This document shows, one piece after another, positions 1 to 6,789 of a stretch of 9,897 bases of DNA (within the stretch, counting starts at the first letter, position 1; the number at the start of each line of letters is the position of its first letter). The position numbers and the translations under genes were made by a program. The DNA lies in the NCBI GenBank assembly GCA_021731185.1, contig JAKFXW010000003.1:1-9897 (forward strand), given 5' to 3'. The stretch is from Gallionellaceae bacterium (GTDB taxonomy: Bacteria; Pseudomonadota; Gammaproteobacteria; Burkholderiales; Gallionellaceae). The notes below the pieces were generated by a model, which did no database searches, was not told the origin of the DNA, and worked only from the letters and a program-made list of their open reading frames with translations.

Positions 1-840
1 GCCGTACAGCTTGATGATGTCCATGGTCGCCATCGCCAAGCCCGCGCCGTTGATGATGCAGCCGATGCTGCCAGTCAAGCCGATGTAGTTCAAACCATGT
101 TCGGCGGCCTGCGCTTCACGCGGATCTTCCTGCGAATAGTCGCGCATCTCGCTCACCTGCGGCTGGCGGAACATGGCGTTATCGTCAAACGACATCTTCG
201 CATCCAAGGCTAATAATTGATCGTCCGCTGTGACTGCCAGCGGATTAATTTCCAACATAGTCGCATCCAAATCTCTAAACGCACGATATGCGCCCAGAAT
301 AATGGTCACTGCACGTTGAATTTGCTTGCCTTGCAAACCCAATCCAAAAGCCAGTTTACGCGCCTGGAATGGTCTTAATCCAACTGCCGGATCAACGCTT
401 TCTTGCAAAATTAATTCGGGCGAGGCCTTGGCGATTTCTTCGATTTCCATGCCGCCCTCGGTCGAAGCCATGAGGATGATGCGCTGGGTATTTCTATCCA
501 ACACCAGGCTCAGGTACAGCTCGCGCACAAACGGCTTGGCTTCTTCGATGTAGACGCGGTGCACAATGCGGCCTTCTGCGCCCGTTTGCGCGGTGACCAG
601 TTGCATGCCGAGCAATGCGTTGGCGGCTTGCTGCACGGCCTGTTCGGAGGCGCATAATTTTATGCCACCCGCCTTGCCGCGCCCGCCGGAATGTATTTGC
701 GCTTTCACCACCCACTTCGTGCCACCTAGCTCGGTGGCGCAATATGCAGCTTGGTCGGGGGTATAGGCAATTGCCCCACGCGGAACGGCTACGCCAAATG
801 TAGCGAGTAATTCTTTTGCCTGATACTCATGAATGTCCAT
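1..840 (-). CDS. mtkA: Malate-CoA ligase (malate thiokinase) beta subunit, N-terminal 280 residues; C-terminus beyond window
   Basis: This is the ATP-grasp beta subunit of a succinyl-CoA synthetase-type ligase. It most likely makes malyl-CoA from malate, CoA and ATP together with an alpha subunit (MtkB) that should lie beyond the left edge. The protein begins MDIHEYQAKELLATFGVAVP and carries the nucleotide-binding segment KAQIHSGGRGKAGGIKL (about residues 46-62), EINPL near residue 208 and INGAGLAMATMD near residue 264. The stretches AYRAFRDLDATMLEINPL and LDAKMSFDDNA resemble Methylobacterium MtkA as I recall it more than E. coli SucC. The neighbouring malyl-CoA lyase gene supports the same reading. 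The ATG at 840 has a GAGG ribosome site five bases upstream on the minus strand. The family is about 390 aa, so roughly 110 residues are missing here. The alternative is ordinary SucC; the full sequence and its alpha partner would decide. Confidence 0.85.
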   Translation of the reverse strand, partial: MDIHEYQAKELLATFGVAVPRGAIAYTPDQAAYCATELGGTKWVVKAQIHSGGRGKAGGIKLCASEQAVQQAANALLGMQLVTAQTGAEGRIVHRVYIEEAKPFVRELYLSLVLDRNTQRIILMASTEGGMEIEEIAKASPELILQESVDPAVGLRPFQARKLAFGLGLQGKQIQRAVTIILGAYRAFRDLDATMLEINPLAVTADDQLLALDAKMSFDDNAMFRQPQVSEMRDYSQEDPREAQAAEHGLNYIGLTGSIGCIINGAGLAMATMDIIKLYG

Positions 841-930
841 GTATTCCTCAATATAATTAAATTATTTTCAATTTCAGTATCGATGCACTGTCGGCGAGCA
901 GAAGGCGGTATAAGGCGCGCAGAAACCGGA

Positions 931-959
931 ATGTATACGTTGATACATGAGAATTTCAA
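931..959 (-). promoter_or_regulatory. Possible internal promoter and operator-like palindrome upstream of mtkA
   Basis: On the minus strand, TTGAAA (959-954) and TATACA (937-932) are separated by 16 bases, about 90 nt upstream of the mtkA start. The -10 matches consensus at only 4 of 6 positions. Overlapping it is a perfect 6-bp inverted repeat, ATGTAT-N6-ATACAT (931-948), the size of a regulator half-site pair. Seen: the motifs. Inferred: that mtkA can be transcribed separately from mcl under a repressor or activator. Confidence 0.3.
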
Positions 960-982
960 GCACTGTGCAACGTAGCGTGCGA

Positions 983-1014
983 ATGGGTGGCTGCAATAGC
1001 AGCCGGGAACCCAT
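983..1014 (-). other. Strong stem-loop in the mcl-mtkA spacer
   Basis: ATGGGT and GGCTGC (983-994) pair with GCAGCC (999-1004) and ACCCAT (1009-1014). This makes a 12-bp GC-rich stem with an AATA loop and a single 4-nt bulge (GGGA, 1005-1008). In the minus-strand transcript it would sit between the mcl stop and the mtkA start. No U-tract follows, so it is not a standard intrinsic terminator. An RNA-processing or attenuation element, or a decayed REP-type repeat, is possible. Confidence 0.5.
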
Positions 1015-1029
1015 CGGCCTACCCCTTTT

Positions 1030-1047
1030 GCGGGTGAATTCGCCCGC
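1030..1047 (-). other. Palindrome just downstream of mcl
   Basis: GCGGGTGAATTCGCCCGC is self-complementary over all 18 bases apart from one T-G wobble pair, and centres on GAATTC. It starts eight bases after the mcl stop on the minus strand. It could protect the mcl mRNA 3' end or weakly terminate, but it has no T-run after it. Confidence 0.45.
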
Positions 1048-1054
1048 GCTCTTA

Positions 1055-2035
1055 CTATGCAATGTTCCCTTTTAAACTGCCTGCTTTTTCGAGCAGTGCT
1101 TCCGCCATGCGAATGCTGGCTGCATCGATCAAGCGACCATCCAGCGACACCGCACCCTTGCCATCTTTGGCGGCTTGCGCCATTGCTTCCATGATGCGTT
1201 GCGCCTTGGTGATTTCAGCAGTGGTAGGGGTAAACACCTCATTGGCTAATGCTATTTGTGAAGGATGAATCGCCCACTTGCCCTCGTAACCCAGCACCGC
1301 AGCGCGGCGCGCAGCAGCTTTGAAACCTTCCGGATCATTAAAATCACCGAATGGGCCATCAATTGGACGCAAGCCATAAGCGCGGCAAGCAACCATCATG
1401 CGGGTTTGCGCGCCATGCCACGGATCCGCCCAGAAATAATCGCGTTTGCCGGTACTGTCTTTATCGGTCAGCACGCCATACTCGGGATGCACGCCGCCGA
1501 TGACTGTTGTTCTGGCGCGCGTCGAAGCGGCATAATCTGCCACGCCGAAAGACATCGCTTCCAAACGTGGGCTGGATTGTGCGATGGCTTCTACATTGGC
1601 CATGCCCAGCGCGGTTTCAATCAGCACTTCAAAGCCGATGCGCTTGCTGCGTTTTTTAGCCGCTTCAATTTGCGTGACCAGCATGTCGATGGCGTACACA
1701 TCTGCCGCCACGCCAACTTTAGGAATTAAAATCATGTCCAGCCGTGGACAGCTTTCCACTACATCAACCACGTCACGATACATATAGTGCGTGTCCAAAC
1801 CGTTGATCCGCAGCATCAGCGTTTTGCTGCCCCAGTCAATATCATTGAGCCCTGTAATAATATTTTTGCGCGCGGTTTCTTTATCATCGGGTGCGACGGC
1901 ATCTTCCAAATCCAGAAAAATAATATCCGCCGCAGACTTGGCAGCTTTTTCAAACAGGGCGGGGTTAGAGCCAGGGACGGCGAGTTCAGAGCGATGCAGA
2001 CGGGGTGTGACATTTGCGACAGCGGTAAAACTCAT
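1055..2035 (-). CDS. mcl: Malyl-CoA lyase (HpcH/HpaI aldolase / CitE-like family)
   Basis: Cleaves L-malyl-CoA to glyoxylate and acetyl-CoA. The 326-residue protein closely resembles Methylobacterium MclA (about 324 aa as I recall it), beginning MSFT...TPRLHRSELAVPGSN. Visible features are LDLEDAVAPDD (residues 41-51), RINGLDTHYMYRD (76-88), IPKVGVAADVYAID (104-117), the metal-binding Glu in FEVLIETALG (E140) and Asp in FGVADYAAS (D167), then GPFGDF and KWAIHPSQI further on. The start at 2035 is chosen because AAGGAG lies just upstream and the family begins MSFT; a further 85 codons stay open upstream but resemble nothing. The gene runs towards mtkA, 214 nt downstream, and away from sdhC. Lyase plus ligase form the malate-to-glyoxylate arm known from the serine cycle. 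A beta-methylmalyl-CoA lyase activity cannot be excluded from sequence. Confidence 0.95.
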   Translation of the reverse strand: MSFTAVANVTPRLHRSELAVPGSNPALFEKAAKSAADIIFLDLEDAVAPDDKETARKNIITGLNDIDWGSKTLMLRINGLDTHYMYRDVVDVVESCPRLDMILIPKVGVAADVYAIDMLVTQIEAAKKRSKRIGFEVLIETALGMANVEAIAQSSPRLEAMSFGVADYAASTRARTTVIGGVHPEYGVLTDKDSTGKRDYFWADPWHGAQTRMMVACRAYGLRPIDGPFGDFNDPEGFKAAARRAAVLGYEGKWAIHPSQIALANEVFTPTTAEITKAQRIMEAMAQAAKDGKGAVSLDGRLIDAASIRMAEALLEKAGSLKGNIA

Positions 2036-2077
2036 GATGCTCCTTAACGAGGGTTGATCTAATTGCGCAAAACGGTA

Positions 2078-2083
2078 ATTGTA
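2078..2083 (-). promoter_or_regulatory. Possible -10 element for mcl
   Basis: On the minus strand TACAAT (2083-2078) matches the sigma-70 -10 at 5 of 6 positions and is preceded by TTGC. It would start transcription about 35-40 nt upstream of the mcl ATG. No good -35 hexamer is seen at 16-18 bases; that position is A-rich. The assignment is therefore tentative. Confidence 0.35.
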
Positions 2084-2119
2084 GCAAAAAAACAGTCCGA
2101 TTTTTACTCTTCGTTCAGG

Positions 2120-2147
2120 TTGACATGAGTTCGGTGGAGTTTTGAAT
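2120..2147 (+). promoter_or_regulatory. Possible sdh promoter in the divergent region
   Basis: A perfect TTGACA (2120-2125) is followed after 16 bases by TTGAAT (2142-2147), a 4-of-6 match to the -10. It points towards sdhC and would leave a leader of about 165 nt. The 285-nt mcl-sdhC gap (2036-2320) otherwise holds the inverted repeat at 2160-2180 and an AT-rich stretch just before sdhC. I see no gene in it. Confidence 0.35.
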
Positions 2148-2159
2148 GGCTTGGGGAAA

Positions 2160-2180
2160 GGCTGTTGGTAATAAACAGCC
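2160..2180. promoter_or_regulatory. Perfect 7-bp inverted repeat in the mcl/sdhC divergent region
   Basis: GGCTGTT (2160-2166) and AACAGCC (2174-2180) are perfect reverse complements around a 7-nt spacer. It lies between the two diverging genes, just downstream of the candidate sdh promoter. It could be an operator shared by both transcripts or a leader hairpin. No T-run follows on either strand to suggest a terminator. Confidence 0.4.
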
Positions 2181-2300
2181 ATGAGAAAATCAGCGCAATT
2201 CCAGCTTTCGGCGATGTGCTCATTGTGCGAGTATTCCTTTACCATGCGAAGCGTGCAAGAATACATGCCATCCGTTTGTGGGAACAACATTAACGATGAA

Positions 2301-2320
2301 TAAATTATAAATAATAAATA
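2301..2320 (+). promoter_or_regulatory. AT-only stretch directly before sdhC, no Shine-Dalgarno
   Basis: The 20 bases before the sdhC ATG contain only A and T and include TATAAA (2306-2311). No purine-rich ribosome site is present, unlike the other genes in the window. If TATAAA is a -10 element, the transcript would start within a few bases of the ATG and sdhC would be almost leaderless. If not, an unstructured A/U-rich leader may drive initiation. Confidence 0.35.
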
Positions 2321-2695
2321 ATGAATAAAAAACGCCCCGTCTACCTCAACCCATTGCAGATCAGGTTACCGCTCCCCGCGCTGGTTTCCATATTGCACCG
2401 CATCAGCGGCGTACTCCTTTTTCTAGCACTGCCCTTGCTGCTGTTAATGCTGCAATACAGTTTGCACTCAGAAGAAACCTACGCCCGACTGCTTGAAGTA
2501 TTGCAAAGTCCGCTCAGCAAATTATTTTTACTGGTCGTATTGTGGGGCTTGATCCAACATTTCTGTTCCGGCATTCGTCATCTGGCATTGGATATGCATC
2601 ACGGGATAAAGCTGGTGCAGGCACGCGCGAGCAGCCGCTGGGTGATGATTATAAGTTTGCTGCTGACATTGTTAGCCGGAGTGAAATTATGGTAG
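2321..2695 (+). CDS. sdhC: Succinate dehydrogenase cytochrome b556 subunit
   Basis: Membrane-anchor subunit of complex II, which binds heme b and ubiquinone together with SdhD and anchors the SdhAB catalytic part. The protein has 124 residues, the usual length. It begins with the betaproteobacterial pattern KRPVYLNPLQIRLPLPA, then SILHRISG (residues 23-30; S23 and R27 match the quinone-site Ser and Arg of E. coli SdhC). Three hydrophobic helices follow (about 30-48, 66-84 and 106-123). HFCSGIRH (80-87) carries the expected heme-ligand His, H80. The start at 2321 gives the normal family N-terminus although no Shine-Dalgarno precedes it. The gene overlaps sdhD by 7 nt, so the two are probably translationally coupled, and it is divergent from mcl. 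Confidence 0.95.
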   Translation: MNKKRPVYLNPLQIRLPLPALVSILHRISGVLLFLALPLLLLMLQYSLHSEETYARLLEVLQSPLSKLFLLVVLWGLIQHFCSGIRHLALDMHHGIKLVQARASSRWVMIISLLLTLLAGVKLW

Positions 2696-3057
2696 ATCAC
2701 ATGGAGCCTGTTGATCGGGTCGTAACCGGTGCTCACTACGGCTTGCGCGATTGGGTCGTACAGCGCGTGACCGCTGTGATAATGGCGATTTATATTGTGC
2801 TGCTGACAGGCTATGTCTTACTGCATCCCAACATGGGTTACGCAGATTGGAATGTATTATTTTCTTATTCCATTGTGCGCGCATTCACACTCTTATTTTT
2901 ACTGGCGATGTATTACCACGCCTGGGTAGGCGTGCGCGAAATCGTCATGGACTATGTTAAATCTGCGCCGTTGCGGCTGAGTATCTACGTGCTGGTGATA
3001 GCGTCCTTGGTGCTTTATGTAATCTGGGCGGTACAAATTTTGTGGGGCATAAAATGA
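2689..3057 (+). CDS. sdhD: Succinate dehydrogenase membrane anchor subunit
   Basis: Second membrane anchor of complex II, 122 residues. It contains the typical AHYGLRDWVVQRVTAVIMA (residues 15-33), three membrane helices (about 27-46, 56-76 and 97-117) and HAWVGVREIVMDYVK (77-91). In the last, Asp88-Tyr89 correspond to the quinone-site Asp-Tyr pair of E. coli SdhD. The frame is open upstream to 2542, but ATG 2689 is preferred because GGAG lies seven bases ahead of it (2678-2681) and a longer start would run through sdhC. A second in-frame ATG at 2701 is possible. The stop overlaps the sdhA start in an ATGA, a sign of coupled translation. Confidence 0.95.
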   Translation: MVDHMEPVDRVVTGAHYGLRDWVVQRVTAVIMAIYIVLLTGYVLLHPNMGYADWNVLFSYSIVRAFTLLFLLAMYYHAWVGVREIVMDYVKSAPLRLSIYVLVIASLVLYVIWAVQILWGIK

Positions 3058-4817
3058 CTGTCGCGAAACGCATGTTTGATGTGGTAATTGTGGGTGCGGG
3101 CGGCTCGGGGATGCGTGCAGCGCTGGCCTTGTCCGAGGCGGGGCTGAAAGTAGCGGTGTTGTCCAAAGTGTTTCCAACCCGTTCGCATACCGTGGCGGCA
3201 CAGGGCGGTATCGCGGCATCGCTGGGCAATGTACGCGAAGACAACTGGCATTGGCATATGTACGACACCGTCAAAGGCTCGGATTATCTGGGCGATCAGG
3301 ATGCCATTGAATTTATGTGCCGCGCCGCACCTGGTGTGGTGTATGAGCTGGAGCATTTTGGTATGCCGTTTGATCGTCTGGAAAATGGCAAAATTTATCA
3401 ACGTCCCTTTGGTGGACACATGCAAGGCTTTGGCAAAAATCCAGTCGAGCGCGCCTGTGCCGTGGCCGACCGGACGGGTCACGCACTGCTGCACACCTTG
3501 TATCAACGCAACATGCAGGCTAACACCCATTTTTTTGTGGAATGGATGGCACTGGATTTAATCCGCAATCAAGCAGGTGACGTGCTGGGTGTGGTGGCAA
3601 TGGAAATCGAAACCAGCGAAGTGATGATCTTTCAGGCGCGCGCCACATTGCTGGCAACGGGCGGCGCGGGGCGTATATTTCAAGCCAGCACCAATGCTTA
3701 CATCAACACGGGTGATGGTCTCGGCATGGCAGCACGCGCAGACATTCCGCTGGAAGATATGGAGTTTTTTCAATTTCACCCGACTGGCGTATACGACGCT
3801 GGCGTGCTGATTTCAGAAGGCGTGCGCGGTGAGGGCGGTTATTTAATTAACAAAGATGGCGAGCGATTCATGGATCGCTACGCCCCCACTGCCCGAGATT
3901 TAGCCAGCCGCGACGTGGTGTCGCGCGCCATTGCCACCGAAATAAAACAAGGTCGTGGCTGCGGAAAAAATGCCGACCATGTGCTGCTGAAAGTCGATCA
4001 CATAGGCCGCGATATCATCATGCAGAGGTTGCCCGGCATACGCGATATATCCATTAAATTCGCCCATGTCGATCCTATTAACGCGCCGATACCAGTCGTG
4101 CCCACCGCGCATTACATGATGGGCGGCATTCCGGTTAATTATCATGGGCAGGTAGTCGCGCCGTACAAAACTGGCCCCGAAGAAGTGGTCGAAGGATTAT
4201 ATGCGGCGGGCGAATGTGCGTGCGTCTCGGTGCATGGCGCAAATCGCTTGGGCTGCAATTCACTGCTGGATTTGCTGGTGTTTGGGCGCGAAGCTGCGCG
4301 CCAGATTATTGAAGATTTACAACGCAACCCGCATCCCCAGTTACTGCCTGCGGACGCGGCGGAGCGCCCCTTGGCACGCTTGGACAGATTGAGTAATCAA
4401 AAAAATGGCGAGAACGTAGCCGAGGTCGGAGCCGCCATGCGGCAAGTGATGCAGACCCATTGTGGGGTTTTCCGTTTTCCGGATTTACTCGCGCAAGGGG
4501 TTAAAAAAATTGCAGAAGTGGCCGAGCGTGTAAAAAATACCAGCATTAAAGATCACAGCAAAGTATTTAACACCGCGCGGGTTGAAGCATTGGAATTAGA
4601 TAATCTGATCGAAGTCGCACAAGCTACTATGGTCGCAGCGGCAGCACGACAAGAAAGCCGGGGCGGCCATGCGAGGGATGATTTCCCGCTGCGTGATGAT
4701 GATAATTGGCTGAAACATTCGCTGTACTACAGCACAGGGCAGCGGTTGGATTACAAGCCCGTGCGATTAAAACCGCTGACTGTGGAATCGTTTCCGCCTA
4801 AAGCCCGCGTGTATTAA
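3054..4817 (+). CDS. sdhA: Succinate dehydrogenase flavoprotein subunit
   Basis: Catalytic subunit of complex II, oxidising succinate to fumarate with covalently bound FAD. The 587-residue protein is nearly the same length as E. coli SdhA (588). It has the FAD dinucleotide-binding GAGGSGM (14-20), SHTVAAQGG with flavin-linked His45, HPTG with His242, Arg286 in SRDVVSR, His353 in AHYMMGG and Arg398 in HGANRLG, which together match the substrate-site residues of the family. The position after HGANRLG is Cys401 (Gly in E. coli, and variable among relatives). The C-terminus ends FPPKARVY, as in complete homologues, so the gene is intact. The start is ATG 3054, with GGGG about seven bases upstream and a 4-nt overlap with sdhD. 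sdhB, which normally follows, is absent here. Confidence 0.97.
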   Translation: MTVAKRMFDVVIVGAGGSGMRAALALSEAGLKVAVLSKVFPTRSHTVAAQGGIAASLGNVREDNWHWHMYDTVKGSDYLGDQDAIEFMCRAAPGVVYELEHFGMPFDRLENGKIYQRPFGGHMQGFGKNPVERACAVADRTGHALLHTLYQRNMQANTHFFVEWMALDLIRNQAGDVLGVVAMEIETSEVMIFQARATLLATGGAGRIFQASTNAYINTGDGLGMAARADIPLEDMEFFQFHPTGVYDAGVLISEGVRGEGGYLINKDGERFMDRYAPTARDLASRDVVSRAIATEIKQGRGCGKNADHVLLKVDHIGRDIIMQRLPGIRDISIKFAHVDPINAPIPVVPTAHYMMGGIPVNYHGQVVAPYKTGPEEVVEGLYAAGECACVSVHGANRLGCNSLLDLLVFGREAARQIIEDLQRNPHPQLLPADAAERPLARLDRLSNQKNGENVAEVGAAMRQVMQTHCGVFRFPDLLAQGVKKIAEVAERVKNTSIKDHSKVFNTARVEALELDNLIEVAQATMVAAAARQESRGGHARDDFPLRDDDNWLKHSLYYSTGQRLDYKPVRLKPLTVESFPPKARVY

Positions 4818-4860
4818 TAAAAATACGGTGTTGGAATAACAGCCCACACGAGGGGAGACC

Positions 4861-6789
4861 ATGTTTATAGCTGACATACCTGAAGCACCACCGCAGCATA
4901 TAGCGATAGTGATTACAGAGACGCAAAGGTCTCGGTTGGACGTACGCGTAGCGAACGGTAATGTGACGGCATTAATCGAGTCTGACCCTATTTATTCGTT
5001 CGCGCAGGCCGCAGCACCCGCTACACCGCAACCTGATTACATCCTGACAGACTGTTCGGAAACTCAAAGTACCGGCGATCCGAGGTCAGCATTCCGTGGG
5101 GTTGATCCTGCTGGCGGACTTGTTATATACCTACAAAACCGGGATCATCGTGCTATTGATTTGGCCACAAGAGCCACAATTAAACCCATCCTTTTGGAAG
5201 GCACAGCGCACGGGAAAATTACTTCTGGAATTACTAATTATGGGCGGACAGTTTTCCACTACGACCCCATCCCCAACTATGTAGGCAGCGACAAAGCCGT
5301 TTTCCTGGCCGAGTTCGAAGGCAAGGTTTACAAGATCGTGATAAATCTTGTCGTGACCCTTACCGTTGGCGAGAGTCCCTTGATGGAGGGAGAGCAGCCA
5401 GTGTGCCCCCCACCCAAACTCATCAAGGTCAACGGCAAGCCGGTGTCGGGTTCCTTGGATTTTGGCCCCGGCTATAGCTTGGATTTGCTCTCAGTCACTT
5501 TCGCCGCGCTCCCCGCTGGCGCTATCGGCCAAACCGTAGGCAACACCATCACCCTCGACCTCAACGCCGCCGGCCACAACTGGTTCATCGATACCACCCC
5601 GTTTGACAACAGCGAATACCTCCCCACCGCCGATGCCAACATCTGGCAAGCCCGTGCAGGCAGTGAGGCTGCTGGCAAGATGGACATGCTCTCGGTATTG
5701 CTACATGAATACGGCCATGTGCTGGGCATCGAACACAGTGCCGACCAACACGCCAGCATGGCCACCACCTTGACACCGGGTACACGCCGTTTGCCGAGCG
5801 CGGACGAGATGGCGTTGATGTCGCAGTTGGTGGGCAATTTACTCCCTCTCCCTCCGGGAGAGGGTAGGGGTGAGGGAACCACCCAAGCGAACTCCCTCAC
5901 CCTAGCCCTCTCCCAGGGGGAGAGGGAATTACCCAACGCGCCCATGGCTCCGCTGGGTGGCTTCGGTCTCGCCTTCCTTGGTCGGATGCGTAAGAGCAGC
6001 TACGGCGGTAGCAGCATCGACGTTGTCGGGATGCCGACCACCACCCAATACGTCGTCGCCGCCAACGCCACCCTCACTAATACCGATTTCGCCGCATCGG
6101 GCGGAGCAGGCGGCACGGGTCCGGCAAATGTAGCGATAGGCTGGAACACCAGCGGCAACGTGGTTTTTAATCAGCCTTCTGTCCTCAGTCCTCTGTCTTC
6201 TGGAAGTGCCACGCTCAACGAGACCGCCAGCGCGCAAACGCGCCTCAACCAGATATTCACACTCGACACCAGTGACCGCTTCCTGCGCTTCACGTTGGAC
6301 AACATCGCTCTCGACGATGTCAACGCCGCGCCGGATGATGCCTTTGAAGTTGCGCTGCTGGATGCCAACACCGGGCTGTCCCTGTTCGGGAGTAACGGCT
6401 TAACGAGAACCGATGCTTTCCTCAATATGCAAGCCAACGGTGCGGAGCGTTTGTCGGCCAACGTCAGCAGCACCCGCAATGCGGACGGCAGCCGCACCTA
6501 TCTGGTGGATTTGTCCAGCATCGTTGGCGCGGCAGGCTTTATGGGTACGGTCGTTAATCTGTCGTTTGACCTGATCGGCTTTGGCCGCGATGCGGCTGCC
6601 GTGACCAGCCGCGTCAGCGTGCGTGACTTGAAGCTCGGTATCCCCGAAACCCATGATGACAGCGTGATTGCGGCAGAGGATACGCGCACCATCATCCATG
6701 CCCTGAACAACGATCTGGATGCCAACCAGCCCGGATTTGCGCCCGTCATCATCACTGCTGCCATGCACGGTGCAGTGCTGGGGGGCTAA
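4861..6789 (+). CDS. Metzincin-type metalloprotease / cadherin-like repeat protein, probably truncated
   Basis: A 642-residue ORF belonging to a family of large, probably exported proteins seen in methylotrophs and iron oxidisers. Residues 1-90 are unrecognised. About 110-170 (GTAHGKITSG...PNYVGSDKAVFLAEFEGK) look like a cadherin/Ig-type beta domain. About 195-310 form a metzincin-like domain with HEYGHVLGIEH (282-292), giving zinc ligands H282, H286 and H292 and catalytic E283. Residues 327-356 are encoded by an inserted palindromic repeat. About 375-590 are a beta-rich region (YGGSSI, GWNTSGNVVF, DAFEVALLD). About 597-640 begin another cadherin-like repeat (DDSVIAAEDT...NNDLDA), which stops almost at once. 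ATG 4861 follows AGGGGAG. No signal peptide is visible; relatives often use C-terminal secretion signals, missing here. The abrupt end next to a foreign RCC1 fragment suggests a broken, chimeric gene. The substrate is unknown. Confidence 0.75.
   Translation: MFIADIPEAPPQHIAIVITETQRSRLDVRVANGNVTALIESDPIYSFAQAAAPATPQPDYILTDCSETQSTGDPRSAFRGVDPAGGLVIYLQNRDHRAIDLATRATIKPILLEGTAHGKITSGITNYGRTVFHYDPIPNYVGSDKAVFLAEFEGKVYKIVINLVVTLTVGESPLMEGEQPVCPPPKLIKVNGKPVSGSLDFGPGYSLDLLSVTFAALPAGAIGQTVGNTITLDLNAAGHNWFIDTTPFDNSEYLPTADANIWQARAGSEAAGKMDMLSVLLHEYGHVLGIEHSADQHASMATTLTPGTRRLPSADEMALMSQLVGNLLPLPPGEGRGEGTTQANSLTLALSQGERELPNAPMAPLGGFGLAFLGRMRKSSYGGSSIDVVGMPTTTQYVVAANATLTNTDFAASGGAGGTGPANVAIGWNTSGNVVFNQPSVLSPLSSGSATLNETASAQTRLNQIFTLDTSDRFLRFTLDNIALDDVNAAPDDAFEVALLDANTGLSLFGSNGLTRTDAFLNMQANGAERLSANVSSTRNADGSRTYLVDLSSIVGAAGFMGTVVNLSFDLIGFGRDAAAVTSRVSVRDLKLGIPETHDDSVIAAEDTRTIIHALNNDLDANQPGFAPVIITAAMHGAVLGG
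5841..5929. repeat. 89-bp palindromic REP/MITE-like repeat inserted in frame in the protease gene
   Basis: Two 37-nt arms (5841-5877 and 5893-5929) are reverse complements at 31 of 37 positions around a 15-nt spacer. Each arm holds its own smaller hairpin: CCCTCTCC against GGAGAGGG around 5844-5864, and CCCTCTCCC against GGGAGAGGG around 5906-5926. Translated in the host frame it gives LPLPPGEGRGEG and SLTLALSQGERE, strings I recognise from predicted proteins of many unrelated bacteria. That marks it as a mobile or dispersed repeat rather than part of the original domain. It keeps the frame open and lies about 35 residues after the zinc motif. Confidence 0.85.
6178..6202 (+). repeat. Degenerate 7-nt tandem repeat inside the protease gene
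   Basis: TCTGTCC, TCAGTCC, TCTGTCT and a partial TCTG run head to tail, about 3.6 copies of a heptamer. They encode the low-complexity patch PSVLSPLSSGS. Seven is not a multiple of three, so gain or loss of one unit would shift the frame. The copies differ from one another, which suggests age. Confidence 0.5.

Noticed and set aside
326..803. Several open frames on the plus strand opposite mtkA
   Set aside because: They are antisense shadows of a clearly recognised gene, with no recognisable protein features.
874..1062. 62-codon frame in the mcl-mtkA spacer
   Set aside because: It spans the inverted repeats, overlaps the mcl 3' end and resembles nothing. Structured non-coding DNA explains it better.
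2036..2290. 85-codon N-terminal extension of the mcl frame
   Set aside because: It resembles no protein, would run through the divergent promoter region, and AAGGAG plus the family N-terminus MSFT place the start at 2035.
2542..2688. Longer start for sdhD inside sdhC
   Set aside because: The extra residues are an out-of-frame reading of sdhC; GGAG and ATG 2689 give the normal family length.
5841..5929. Intrinsic terminator
   Set aside because: The double hairpin lies inside an open frame, has no T-run and matches a known type of dispersed repeat.
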